Notes under the pieces: model-generated
Told to the model about the DNA's origin: nothing
Databases searched by the model: none
The model's input: only the letters and a program-made list of their open reading frames with translations
Program-made: the position numbers and the translations under genes
Shown: piece by piece, positions 1 to 9,900 of the stretch
Layout of the letters: the number at the start of each line of letters is the position of its first letter
Position numbering within the stretch: the stretch's first letter is position 1
From: Plectosphaerella cucumerina
Taxonomy: Eukaryota; Ascomycota; Sordariomycetes; Glomerellales; Plectosphaerellaceae
NCBI GenBank assembly: GCA_020746995.1
Contig: JAGPXD010000003.1
Coordinates: 4,774,001 to 4,838,000 of the forward strand
Direction: 5' to 3'
Length of the DNA stretch: 64,000 nt

Positions 1-233
1 TCTCTTCACACACCCAAATACGAGATGCCGTCCCCTCTTTCATAAAGTAGTCCCCAGAGGTGTCGCCCCCCGAGGTGGCACCAACGATGTCATCCCCCTC
101 AGCCGGCCGCCCGCCAGCTGACATCATCGCGACCCCCTGATTCGGAGCATTCCCTCCTCCCACCTCCGAAACATTCACCACCAAACAAATCACCTGACCA
201 CCCTCCAACCTACTACACACTCCCTCCGTCGTG

Positions 234-3200
234 TCACTCCACCACCCACCCCTTTCCAGCCACCCTCTTCTGCGTCACCTTCTTCATCGGCAAAGGCCAG
301 CCCTGGCCGCCTGTGCCCTCCGCACGGAGGTACGGCACCACCCAGACCTCGCGCGACGTCGCCGTCGCGCTCAGCTCCTTGACCGGCTTCCCGTACGTGA
401 GCAGCGGCGTGCCCCTCGCCAGACTCGCCAGCTGCCCGCCCGTGACATCCGTGAGCGCGTGCATGCGCGTCTTGGGCGTCTTGGTCGGGTCGGTGCCCTG
501 CGTCGCCCGCTGCAGGTGCGCGTACACGACGTACTCGGGACACTCCTGCGGGCTCCGGTGCGCCAGCGGCGACGACGGGTGGATGTAGACGTACTTGTCC
601 GCGGCGTCGGCGTCGGGGCCCGCGTGGGCGCCCAGCGGGTGCAGAGGGATGTAGGGCACGTCGATGGCGCGCCGGGGCTTGCGGAGCTCCTCGGGCGGCG
701 TGGGGGACTTGTCGGCGCGGATGGCCACCTGGTCGATGAAGCCGGCCGCGACCATCTGCTTGAGGTAGGCGACCTGCTTCTCCGTCGGGCGGTCGAGCTT
801 GTCGTGGGGCCGGAGGTTCTTGAAGGCCGGCACGTTGGCGCGCAGGAGCTCCGTGATCTGCGCCCGCAGCTGCTGGATCTCCTTGAGCACCTTGAAGCGC
901 ACAAAGTTCTTCTCCGCCCATGCCTCGGTCGGCTCGTGCGCGAACTCGCCCACCGCCTGCAGGAGCTTGATGGCGTCCGACTTGTCGTCGAGGAAGCAGA
1001 AGCTGCGCTGCGCCGCGTTGAATGCCTTGCGCGCCGCCGCCCGCCGGTCCTCGGCGATGGCGTCGGCGTTTGTGCGGAACGCGCCCTCTTCGGTTGCCGG
1101 CGCCGACGGCACCGCCTGCGTCTCGGGGATGAACACCTCGGCTGCCGACAGGCCCGCCACGAGCGCGATGGTGTACGGCATGCAGTCGTGCTGGTGGCCG
1201 ACGAGCAGGATGCGCGAGAAGCGTGGCGACAGCGGGAAGAGGGACATTGTGGCACCGATCTTTGAGATCTGGCCCTCAGCCGAGATGGCAGACAAATACG
1301 TCAGGAGCTTCTCGGCCCGGCGCAGGCTCGCCCGGTCCGGCGGCGTCGGGAAGGGAAAGTTGACCACGTTGGAGAGGTTCATCGACTTGAGCTGCAGCAC
1401 GACGCCGTCGATGGGCATGCGGAGCACCTCGGGCGCCGAAAAGGCCGGCAGGTCGCGCTCGTACACGGCCGACGAGTAGAGCCGGTAGCAGTGTCCCGGC
1501 CCCGTGCGACCGGCACGACCGGCCCTCTGGTTGGCACTGGCCTTGCTGGTCCAGCCGATCTGGTACGTCTGCACGCCGCTGACCTCGTCGTACCTCCGCT
1601 CCTTGGACCGGCCGCAGTCGAAGACGAAGCGGATGCCGGGGATCGTCAGACTCGTCTCGGCCACGTTGGTCGCCAGGATGACGGACCGCGTGCCTTCGGG
1701 TGCCGGCTGGAACACTCGCATCTGCTCGCGCGTCGAGAGCATCGAGTACAGCGGCAGAACGCGCATCTTCATCGAACCTGCGCTCTCCTCGTCCTCGATC
1801 TCAAACTCCTTGTCATCTTCTTCGTCGCCGTCCTCGGATCCGTCGAGAGATCCTTCGTCCATGTCGTCGACATCCGCGGCGTCGACCTCGCCAAACTCGA
1901 TATCCTCGGCTTCCATAGGCGCCTCGCTCGCCGAGATGTGCACCCTCGGGCCCTCAGCCGTGTCCATTCCGTTGCCGAAGGCATCCTTGAGCAGCTTGCT
2001 GAGCTGGGAGATCTCGTTGCGTCCCGTCAGGAAGACCAGGAAGTCGCCAGGGGGCAGCTTCTTGTGGCCACGGCTGATCTTCTTGAAAGCCTCGTCGACG
2101 TAGTCCGATTGCGTCCTCCTGGCGTAGTGCATGGTGACGGGATGCTGCCTGCCCTCAACTTCGACGACAGGCGGTGGCGTCGAGAAGAGCGTGGTGTTGC
2201 TCGTCATATCCTCGACGCGCAGCGTGGCAGACATGATGATGATCTTGAGTGGCTTCAGACCGCCGTCCTCGCCCGTGCGGATGTTGTTGACACGACTAAG
2301 CATGCCAATCAGAATATCCGTGTTGATGCTCCTTTCGTGTGCCTCGTCGATGATGATGGCCGAGTACTTCTTCAGGGCAAAGTCCTGGCCCATTTCCCGC
2401 AGCAGCACACCGTCCGTCATGAACTTGATGGCCGTCTCCGGGTTGGCCGTGCCTTCGAATCGAATCTGGTAGGCGACACGGTTGGAGTGGTTGCCCAACT
2501 CTTCCGCCACACGCTTCGACATGCTCACGGCGGCAACTCGACGGGGCTGGGTGACGCCGATCATGCCGGGCGTTGGTGAGCCTGCCGAGCCGTAGCCGGC
2601 CTCGAAGAGGAACTGGGGCACCTGTGTCGTCTTACCCGAACCGGTCGAACCGCACACGACGACAATGTCGTTGTTGTGGATGGCCTCCATGATTTTCTGC
2701 TCGTCCGCGACCACGGGGAGCTTCATCCTCGCCTCCTGGATGGCCTCTGTCCGCGTGACCTCGACGCTGAAGGCCTTTCGGTCCAGATTCTTGGTGGGCA
2801 GCAGCTCCATCGGTAGCGGATCCTGCTCTACCGCGCGGGGGGTGAAGTTCTCCGGCTTGGGAATGTCCAAAATGGCGCTCACGGCGCCCACCGGCTCGTA
2901 TCCCAGGGCCTGATTTCGCTGTGCCTCGGCCCACGCCTTGAATGCCGAAGGCCTGGACTCGCCCGATTCGCTGTCGTCGTCTTCTTCGGAATCGTCAGAG
3001 TCTTCTTCTGATTCGCTATCCTCCTCTGCGTCTTCGTCGTCCTCGCCTCCTGAGGCCGCAGCCTCGAACCCTGATTCTTCGGCATCGTCATCGCTTCCGA
3101 ACCCGGACCATTCCTCGTCCTCGTCGTACTCCGCCTGAACGGGCTCAGCAATCGAGAACTTGGACTCGACGCCGCCACGGCGCTGCCGCTTCTTCAGAAT

Positions 3201-3782
3201 CGGCCGACCATCCTCGTCGACGTCGAGAGGGCGCTTCAGGCCCGAGCCAGCAGGCACTGGAACCGCAGGTGAAGGCTCTGTTTCCGCTTCAACCACAGCA
3301 GGGGCGGCGACGGCTGGGGCGTCGGGCAGATCAGAGTCGTCGTCGCTATCGTCGTCCGAGGCCTCAACCCTCTTCTCAAAGAGAATCTCCTCGTCGTCTG
3401 CCACCCCAGCCTTTCGCTCTCTCAGTGCCCGGCTCAGGGCTTGCCTCTTGGTCTCCTTGCCCTGGCCGATGGACTTTGAGCTGGAAAAAAGGCTGGTGTC
3501 GACCTTTTGCGTTGCAAGCTTGGCCAAGATCTCGCGGTTCTCGTCCTTGCGCAGTTTCGTCTCGATGTACTTGTCGAGACGCTTGGCCTTTTTACTGCTG
3601 ATTTTCGTCTCGCCCTGGAGTTCCTTTTTGAGCTGTGCCTTCTTCTCCAGATGCCGCTTCCTCTCCTCAGGGTCGACCTGCTCAACATTGGTGTCTGTGT
3701 CGATGGGCGTGACGGCGTTCTCCAGGGCCTTTTCCCGTGCCAGCACCCTGTGCTTTCGCTGCCTGGGGACGAATTTGGCCAT
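234..3782 (-). CDS. ECM16: DEAH-box RNA helicase of 18S rRNA maturation (Ecm16/Dhr1, DHX37 family)
   Basis: Single-exon protein of 1182 residues. In the family this nucleolar helicase releases U3 snoRNA from pre-rRNA during small-subunit assembly. The N-terminal ~350 residues are charged, with a basic MAKFVPRQRKHR start typical of Dhr1 and long acidic Asp/Glu/Ser runs (about 255-280). The helicase core then shows motif I (GSTGSGKTTQ, about 380), motif Ia (TQPRRVAA), DEAH (about 475), SAT (about 520) and motif VI (QRAGRAGRTGPG, about 755), followed by winged-helix, HA2 and OB regions of DHX helicases. A second acidic insert (about 640-670) splits the two RecA lobes. Length fits the family. No intron is needed. 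It is divergent from the proteasome chaperone gene. Identity rests on the motifs and the N-terminus; paralogous DEAH helicases (Prp2/16/22/43) lack this N-terminus. Confidence 0.93.
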   Translation of the reverse strand: MAKFVPRQRKHRVLAREKALENAVTPIDTDTNVEQVDPEERKRHLEKKAQLKKELQGETKISSKKAKRLDKYIETKLRKDENREILAKLATQKVDTSLFSSSKSIGQGKETKRQALSRALRERKAGVADDEEILFEKRVEASDDDSDDDSDLPDAPAVAAPAVVEAETEPSPAVPVPAGSGLKRPLDVDEDGRPILKKRQRRGGVESKFSIAEPVQAEYDEDEEWSGFGSDDDAEESGFEAAASGGEDDEDAEEDSESEEDSDDSEEDDDSESGESRPSAFKAWAEAQRNQALGYEPVGAVSAILDIPKPENFTPRAVEQDPLPMELLPTKNLDRKAFSVEVTRTEAIQEARMKLPVVADEQKIMEAIHNNDIVVVCGSTGSGKTTQVPQFLFEAGYGSAGSPTPGMIGVTQPRRVAAVSMSKRVAEELGNHSNRVAYQIRFEGTANPETAIKFMTDGVLLREMGQDFALKKYSAIIIDEAHERSINTDILIGMLSRVNNIRTGEDGGLKPLKIIIMSATLRVEDMTSNTTLFSTPPPVVEVEGRQHPVTMHYARRTQSDYVDEAFKKISRGHKKLPPGDFLVFLTGRNEISQLSKLLKDAFGNGMDTAEGPRVHISASEAPMEAEDIEFGEVDAADVDDMDEGSLDGSEDGDEEDDKEFEIEDEESAGSMKMRVLPLYSMLSTREQMRVFQPAPEGTRSVILATNVAETSLTIPGIRFVFDCGRSKERRYDEVSGVQTYQIGWTSKASANQRAGRAGRTGPGHCYRLYSSAVYERDLPAFSAPEVLRMPIDGVVLQLKSMNLSNVVNFPFPTPPDRASLRRAEKLLTYLSAISAEGQISKIGATMSLFPLSPRFSRILLVGHQHDCMPYTIALVAGLSAAEVFIPETQAVPSAPATEEGAFRTNADAIAEDRRAAARKAFNAAQRSFCFLDDKSDAIKLLQAVGEFAHEPTEAWAEKNFVRFKVLKEIQQLRAQITELLRANVPAFKNLRPHDKLDRPTEKQVAYLKQMVAAGFIDQVAIRADKSPTPPEELRKPRRAIDVPYIPLHPLGAHAGPDADAADKYVYIHPSSPLAHRSPQECPEYVVYAHLQRATQGTDPTKTPKTRMHALTDVTGGQLASLARGTPLLTYGKPVKELSATATSREVWVVPYLRAEGTGGQGWPLPMKKVTQKRVAGKGWVVE

Positions 3783-4328
3783 TTTCCCTTGATGTGATGT
3801 GATGAGATGTCGGTAAGCTGGAAGAGGCGTTGTTCACCAAAATGGCCAAATGGCGGTGGCTTGCCAGGCGATGACCGATTGGTGGCGGCCTGCTGTCCTC
3901 CTGGTTGAGTCTGGGCCCAATGAAAAAGTCCACGAAGGAAAAAGGGTATCAAACAATGCTTGTCTTGGGCCAGTGGTGAACTTGCTGTCGACCTTGAGAT
4001 GGAAAGATTCTGGAAATTTTTTGGACATGTCCCGTTTTGCCGGGGTCCACCGCTCAGGCAGTCGGCCGATAAGAGATTAGCGCGGGGCGGCAAACTGTGG
4101 GGATTGGAGCTCGGGCGGGTCCTCCGTGGTGCAGCCCCTCCAGTGTCAGCACATTGAGCAACTGTGGACGCTGAAGCTTCAGGGCTGTATTTGCCTTGGT
4201 CCTTCTCATCTCATCAATGGGCATGAGCCTCACTGAACCACCCATCTGCAACTGACACAGCTCTCCCAGTATCTCGAAAACCATCCAGTCTCACACAACT
4301 ACACAATCCCCAAGACATCAGAAGCATC
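3783..4328. promoter_or_regulatory. Divergent promoter region ECM16 / PAC3-like gene
   Basis: This 546-bp stretch lies between two divergent start codons. I see no credible coding segment. The part next to ECM16 has GATGT/GAGATG repeats near 3790-3810. No clear TATA box was found. It probably holds both 5' leaders. Confidence 0.5.
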
Positions 4329-4826
4329 ATGGAAGCCTCCGTCGCACGCGAGGAACCCTTCCCCGCCCGGACCCGAACAGAAACAGGCACAGTCAACGGC
4401 ATTCCCACCGAGGCGACATCCATGTTTTTCTCCGACAAGATTGTCGTGACAATATCCCAAGAGGGCCGACTCTCTCAATGGGTGAGACGCTCCATCCCCA
4501 GACAGCTTCACGAAACCCGACTGACGCCGCGACAGGTCCAAGTGCCCCTCACCTCATCCGCCGGCGGCATGGTCGACATGAATCTGCCGCGGACAGGCGT
4601 AGGCATGCTGCCATCGACGCACCTCACCCCACGAACCCTGCTAGGCAGCGGAGGCGACGAGAGAGAGACGGTCGGCCAGCTGTACGCCACCCAGATCGCC
4701 AGCTTCGTGGCCCTGCGAGACCCGGAAGACAGACGCACGCTGGTGCTGGGCCTTGGGCTGCTTAAGCCGGACACGGCCCGCGAGGCTTTTTTTGACACCA
4801 TCGAGCTGGTGCAGAAGGTTCTGTAG
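4329..4826 (+). CDS. Proteasome assembly chaperone 3 (PSMG3/PAC3-like)
   Basis: Two exons, 4329-4481 and 4536-4826. The 54-nt intron is a multiple of three and has no stop, so it looks like open frame, but it has a GTGAGA donor and a GACAG acceptor. Removing it gives 147 residues and a natural SQWVQVPL junction. The protein matches the PAC3 pattern: an N-terminal NGIPTEATSMFFSDKIVV segment (compare human CGVPTQVVCTAFSSHILV), a TLLG motif, an 'ASFVAL' strand and a C-terminal 'LVLGLGL' strand. PAC3 pairs with PAC4 and helps build the 20S alpha ring. The assignment rests on this short pattern. I am fairly sure of the family but not of the yeast-style gene name. Confidence 0.75.
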   Translation: MEASVAREEPFPARTRTETGTVNGIPTEATSMFFSDKIVVTISQEGRLSQWVRRSIPRQLHETRLTPRQVQVPLTSSAGGMVDMNLPRTGVGMLPSTHLTPRTLLGSGGDERETVGQLYATQIASFVALRDPEDRRTLVLGLGLLKPDTAREAFFDTIELVQKVL

Positions 4827-5292
4827 ATGAGGGCAGAAGATACGGCCGAGGCTGCTGCATTTATGAAGCCGACATTGGTGGTTTTAAACCACAAGCCATC
4901 TCATCCAATTCCATGCCAACTCCACCGTGTTGGTGCTGCGTTCACGCTCAGGAGAGTGGTGGCGGCTTGCGTTGTCTGATCTCAAAAAACACAGGGATAT
5001 CGTATGTGAATCAATCACGGCCCCCTAGTGGGAAGAGAAGGAAAGATTTACACATCATCCTGTGTCCTGTGATCTCAATTCTCACGACGACATCCCAGCG
5101 GAGAGCGTCGGAAAACGACTGTAACCGTCGGGTCGGCAAAGCTCACTGCATATTAAACGGGCCCCATCGCGGCTACCGATCCGAGATGCGTGACGACACC
5201 CGACAGCACAGTGTACTTCAAGGCCCTATAAGCCAGCCCCCTCATCTCACTCACTACTCAGGATCAACCTCATACTCATTAACAACCACACA
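4827..5292. other. Intergenic; contains TATA box of the downstream cyclase gene
   Basis: This gap of 466 bp carries the 3' end of the PAC3-like gene and the promoter of the cyclase-family gene. A TATAAG box lies at 5227-5232, 61-66 nt before the ATG at 5293. It is followed by a CT/CA-rich leader typical of fungal transcription starts. I see no gene. Confidence 0.5.
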
Positions 5293-6490
5293 ATGGCAGC
5301 CCCAACACAAGAAACCCCCCTCGGCGAGAGCGGCATCCCCCCCTTCGAAAGCCTCCCCCTCCGCGAAGGCGACCCCCCCTACTCCGCATGGGGCCTCTAC
5401 GGCACCACCGATGAACTCGGCACCCTAAACCGCCTCACAGACGAGCGCGTCCTCGCCGCCGCCCAGTCCGAGATCAAGACCGGAGCGAGGTTAGCCAGCT
5501 CCCTGACACCCCTGATACACAATCACTTACCACTTCCCACCAAGAGTCTCCCTCAACTGGCCCCTGGACGCCCAGTCCAAAGGCACATTCTTCTCCCGCC
5601 AGGGCTTCCACAAGGACCTCATCCAAAAGTCCCCCCGCTTCATCAACGACGACATCTGGACGTTCAACACCCAATGCTCCTCCCAATGGGACGGCCTCCG
5701 CCACTACGGCTACCAGAAGCAGCGCCGCTTCTACAACAACGTCGAGATGGACGCCGTGCACGCCCTCGGCCCTGACGGCGAGCGCTCCACCGTCAACGGC
5801 ATCCAAGGTGAGTCTCCTCCCCAATACTCCCACGTCGTAGTGCCCTCATTAACACATCCCAGCCTGGCAAGAGAAAGGCATCGTCGGCCGCGGCATCCTC
5901 GTCGACTACCACGCCTGGCGCCTCAATCATCCCGACCCCTCCTCCCTCTCCCCCTACGACCCCTTCTCAAGCACCCAGATCCCCGTGTCGGACATCAAGG
6001 CCTGCCTAGCCGCGCAGGGGACCACCCCGCGCTTCGGCGACATCCTCTTCACCCGCACCGGCTTCATGGCCGCCCACGCGACCAAGACCCCTGAAGAGAT
6101 CGCCACACTTCAGGCTACCCTGCCTCACACCTTTGGTGGTCTGCAGCAGTCCGAAGATACGCTGCGCTGGATCTGGGAGAACTTCTCCGCTGTTGCAGGA
6201 GACCAGCCCAGCTTTGAGAGCTGGCCGTCCGCCTGGGATCCTCACGGGGACGGCATCCCCTTTGCCATGCACGAGGTCCTCCTTGCCGGCTGGGGTTGTC
6301 CCATCGGGGAGCTCTTCGACCTCGAGGCCCTGTCCGCGAAGTGTAAGGCCGAGGGCCGATGGAGCTTCTTCGTCACCAGCGAGCCATGCAACGTCCCCGG
6401 AGGCGTGGCGAGGTAAGTCTTGTCCCAGCTCAACCGTACTTCCCCTGGCTAACCCCTTACAGCCCTCCGAACATCTTGGCCCTCTTCTGA
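5293..6490 (+). CDS. Fungal cyclase-family protein (Pfam Cyclase, PF04199-like), putative hydrolase
   Basis: Four exons: 5293-5489, 5545-5807, 5863-6412 and 6463-6490. The introns are 50-55 nt and the joined frame gives 345 residues, ending PPNILALF. Features of the fungal branch are visible: YGTTDELGTLN near residue 40, CSSQWDGLRHYGYQ near 120, GRGILVDYH near 165, FGDILFTRTGF near 225, WIWENFSAVAGD near 260, and a C-terminal VLLAGWGCPIGELFDLE plus FFVTSEPCNVPGG. Bacterial kynurenine formamidases of this fold carry a metal-binding HxGTHxDxPxH motif. Here the same place reads SSQWDGLRH, so metal use and reaction may differ. The terminal exon codes for only nine residues. Family is certain; substrate is unknown. 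Confidence 0.85.
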
Positions 6491-6884
6491 AGCTTGATGT
6501 CAGTCTTAGCCTACGTTTCATAGCCTCACCGTGCCAAGCAATGAGCGTGAATTTCAAAGTCATTTCTTGAAGCCGCAAAAAGGGTCTCGAGTACGAGACT
6601 TAGGTCTAGCCTTGCCCGTCGCGGCCAGCGAAGCTCGTCAGTGTTGCTAGCCAAGTCATCCGCGCCATGACAGAATACGCGAATCCACCATAACCATAAA
6701 TCACATTGCCATGCATGCATGCAATGAAGAGGGCTTCTCCTCTATTACACCTGTGTACCGTGTATCCATGTTCCTAGGAACGACTCCAAGGGGGTTCTGC
6801 CGCCTGGGCTTGCTTCACCTCTTGCGGTCGCTGTCATAGTGTTAGCAGGCTTCTCGGGCCAATTTTCTCGGGGCCTAGGGCAAC
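6491..6884. other. Convergent intergenic region (3' ends of cyclase gene and calcineurin A)
   Basis: This 394-bp stretch separates two converging genes. It must hold both 3' UTRs and polyadenylation signals. A short ATGC repeat (catgcatgcatgcaatg) lies near 6711-6727. Nothing coding is supported. Confidence 0.4.
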
Positions 6885-8775
6885 CTACGTGCTCAACCGC
6901 CGGCTCAGCTGCTGCAGCTTGGTGTCGTTGGCGGCGTCCTCAGCAGCCTTCTCAAGGTTCACCCGCCTCTCCTCCTCCTGATGCCTGGCCACCTCGTCGT
7001 GGGTGGGCGGCAGCCTCTCGTTCTGAATGTCGACCTTCCTGGCGTCCTCGAACGTGCTGATGGCGTTCTTGATACCCTCGGCGCCCAGCATGAGGGTGCC
7101 CGCCGGCAGACGGCCGCCCGAGACGGTCTTGAGCTCAGTGACCCGCTCCGACTCCTCGCGCAGCACCTGGAACACGCGGGACAGGCGGCCAATGGCCAAG
7201 ATCTTGTTCTTGATGGCGCGTCGCTTGAACTCGATCGAGTCGGGGTCTTGCGATGCGGCCGAGGCGGGAGGCGACACGGGGCCGGGCGAAGTCGACGAGG
7301 GCGTCGCATCCTCCTTGAGCTCTTCCTCGGAGCTGATGCTGAGGATGGCGATGAGCATGTCGGTGATCTTCTCGCCGACGAAGGGCAGCGACCACGTGAA
7401 GACGTCCATGAAGTTGGGCAGCCAGTACGGGTGGGGTGTGCAGTTGAACTGGCGAATGTTCATAACATTGTTCTCGTACTTGAGAACGGCCGCCTTGTTG
7501 TTGTAGACATCGAGGTAGTTGGGCGCCGAGAAGATGGTCATAACACTGGGGAAGCCCGTTGTCCTGGTCTTGCGGTACATGCGGTAGCCGGCGTCCTGTG
7601 CCTCGTGGGCGCGGATGATGGAGAGCAGGTTGTTCTTCTCGAGGAAGGCGCAGGCCGCGGGGTACGAGAAGAAGTAGGAGCATCCTCGGACGTGGTTGTG
7701 GAGGAAGTAGTCGCTGGACTTTTCCTGGCCAAAGTCCTCGAGCGGGTCGGCCCAAAGGATGTCGCACATGATGCCCTGGGTGGGAGGCTCCCTGAAGCGG
7801 TCAATCTGCGGGAGGCATCGGCGTCAGCAAGGAGAGGTAGGGAAAAGGTCCATGAGAGCGGGCCAACGTACGGTGCGCAGGTCGTCGAGGGTGTGGAGCT
7901 CGGGGCTGAGGCCGCCGTGGATGCAGAGGAACTGCTTGTTCATAACAGCGGCGAGGGGCAGCGAGCAGAAGGACTCCATGCAGGCCTCGTACACGGCCTC
8001 GGAGTACTTGTGCTTGCATTCGAGCTTGAAGGTGAAGTAGTCGGTCAAGTGGCGGCACTCGTGGTTGCCGCGGAGCAGCCAGAGCGAGTTGGGGTAGTGA
8101 ATCTTGAGACACCACAGGTACAGGACGCACTCGATGCTGAAGTAGCCTCTGTCGACGTAGTCGCCGAGGAACAGGTAGCGGGTCTCGGCAGGGTCGCCGC
8201 CGACCTCGAACAGCTTCATGAGATCGTAGTATTGGCCGTGGACGTCGCCGCAGACGGTGATGGGCGCGTCCATCTCGAGCAGGTTGGGCTCCTGGCGCAG
8301 GACCTCGGTGCCCTTCTTAAGGATCCATAGGGCCTGCTCCTCTGTCAGGCGACCCTCGCGATAGAAGTGCTGCTTGAGGAAGTTGATGTCGGGCTTGGCT
8401 TGCGACTCGTCCTCGAAGAATTGCTCGTCGGTGGGCTTGAGCATGGCAGGGGCCTGGACATCTATGGGGCGCCAGAGCGGTCAGTCGGTGTTACAAGTCG
8501 AGCGATGATTGCGCGCCGCCCTCGTGCGCAGGCTGCACCGCTGACGATGGTGGCGGCGTGGCGGGGGAGGAAGCGAGGATGACGAGGGAGACGGAGAACG
8601 AACCTTTGCACACGCGCTCAGCGGTGTTCACCTGGGTGCCATCCTCCATGGTGTGGATCGTGAAGTCGATCTCGGGCACCGGCTTCTTCTCCTGAATCGC
8701 ACGGATGGCATTATCAACCTGCTGATTGCGGATGTTCTCGGTCGAGGACGGGCCAGCGGGGTTGTCGGTGTCCAT
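6885..8775 (-). CDS. cna1: Calcineurin catalytic subunit A (Ca2+/calmodulin-dependent Ser/Thr phosphatase 2B)
   Basis: Three exons on the minus strand: 8775-8604, 8461-7872 and 7805-6885, giving 560 residues. The first join restores VCKDVQAPAM. The phosphatase core shows the metal-binding motifs GDVHGQ, GDYVDRG and RGNHE, and later SAPNYLD. It is followed by a calneurin-B-binding helix region, a calmodulin-binding segment (NKILAIGRLSRVFQVLREES) and an autoinhibitory segment (STFEDARKVDIQNERLPP). The enzyme dephosphorylates Crz1/NFAT-type factors and controls stress, ion homeostasis and, in pathogens, infection growth. The start was chosen as the only upstream ATG (MDTDNPAGPSS) that leads in frame to exon 1. 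A 143-nt first intron is longer than most here. Confidence 0.96.
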
Positions 8776-9900
8776 GATGGTCGGCGGATCGCCCGTTCGG
8801 CGAGGTCTCGGGGGGAGAGCTGTCGTGTGTTCGAGGTCGCGTTTGCCCAGTGACGAGCGGTGAGAGTCGCCGACGGTAGAGTCCTTAAAAGCTGGACGGC
8901 GGGAAACGCTGCTCCTGATGGGTCGCGACGGCAGCCTGGTGGGTGTGTGGTGAGGAGGAAAGTTGGTCGAGAGCCCGGATGGAGGTGCAGGTTGGGCACA
9001 CGAGGGGTAGCAGGTCTTGGATGCGGCGTGAAAAGGGCAGGGCTGAGGATGGATGGATGGCCTGGTTGCAAATGCCCACCCAGAAAAGAAGGGGACGGGA
9101 CGGGGAGGGGGGGCAACGCACGGCTTCAGAGGTGTGGTGCCGGTGTACACCCTCGAGCCGTGGCAGCGTTTTAGTGGATGAGGGGCTGATGACGGCGACC
9201 GGGGGAGGCTCGAACAGGCGGGAGGCGAGGAGGGCAGGAGCCAAGTTTAGCTGGATTGGAAGGGGGAGGGGGGAGCTTGAGGGCAACCACGACCAGCAGC
9301 TGCTGGAGCGAGAGGTGAGCTGAATGAATTGTACCTAGCTTGGGATGTGCCCAGAAACTGAACCGTGGAAGGTGCCGCTCCATGATACAAGCTTTCCTCG
9401 GGCACCTTCTCTCCATCCAACCCATCCTCACACACCGCGAACCATCATGCACGGAAATCATTTTTTGGCCAGATCTAGGCCCTGGATTCAGGATTATTTT
9501 CCATCAGCAGCGGACACCTGCCGAGCATCAGGGGCTGCACCTAATGAGGGGCTGGATGACCCTCAGTCGCCCTTTCCCGCCGAATGGATGTTTGCCCCTT
9601 GCCGTCTCCAGCGGCCTCCCGCTACCAAGGCGGGGTTTGTGGCGTAAAGAGCTCCAACGGCACCCTCATTGGCCCGAACTCGAGGCTCTGCGTCACTCCA
9701 CCAGCTCGTGGCAGCGGGGTGTGGCTTACATAACGGTGTGGTGCCCGCCCAGGACGACCCCTATCGTGAAAAGTCCACGTCGGCCCGCCGCTCCAATCGG
9801 AGCACAGCCCCCGATCAGTCGACCGACATCCAGGCATCTACTGTATTTTCCCCTTGCACAAGACACGTCTTTTTTACACTTTGATTGCCCCTAGGATTGG
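8776..9900. promoter_or_regulatory. Upstream region and probable 5' leader of calcineurin A; 3' flank of TMLH
   Basis: This 1.1-kb gap contains no convincing gene. On the calcineurin strand the first few hundred bases are C/T-rich, which fits a long 5' leader. The far end must carry the 3' flank of neither-strand neighbours and the terminator of the minus-strand TMLH gene ending at 9901. Open frames here have no domain character. Confidence 0.4.

Noticed and set aside
231..1265. 344-residue open frame opposite ECM16
   Set aside because: It is antisense to a helicase with clear motifs and has Arg/Leu-rich composition typical of a frame shadow in GC-rich coding DNA.
6981..8330. 449-residue plus-strand open frame opposite calcineurin A
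   Set aside because: The minus strand carries an unmistakable phosphatase; the plus frame has no domain character and crosses calcineurin introns.
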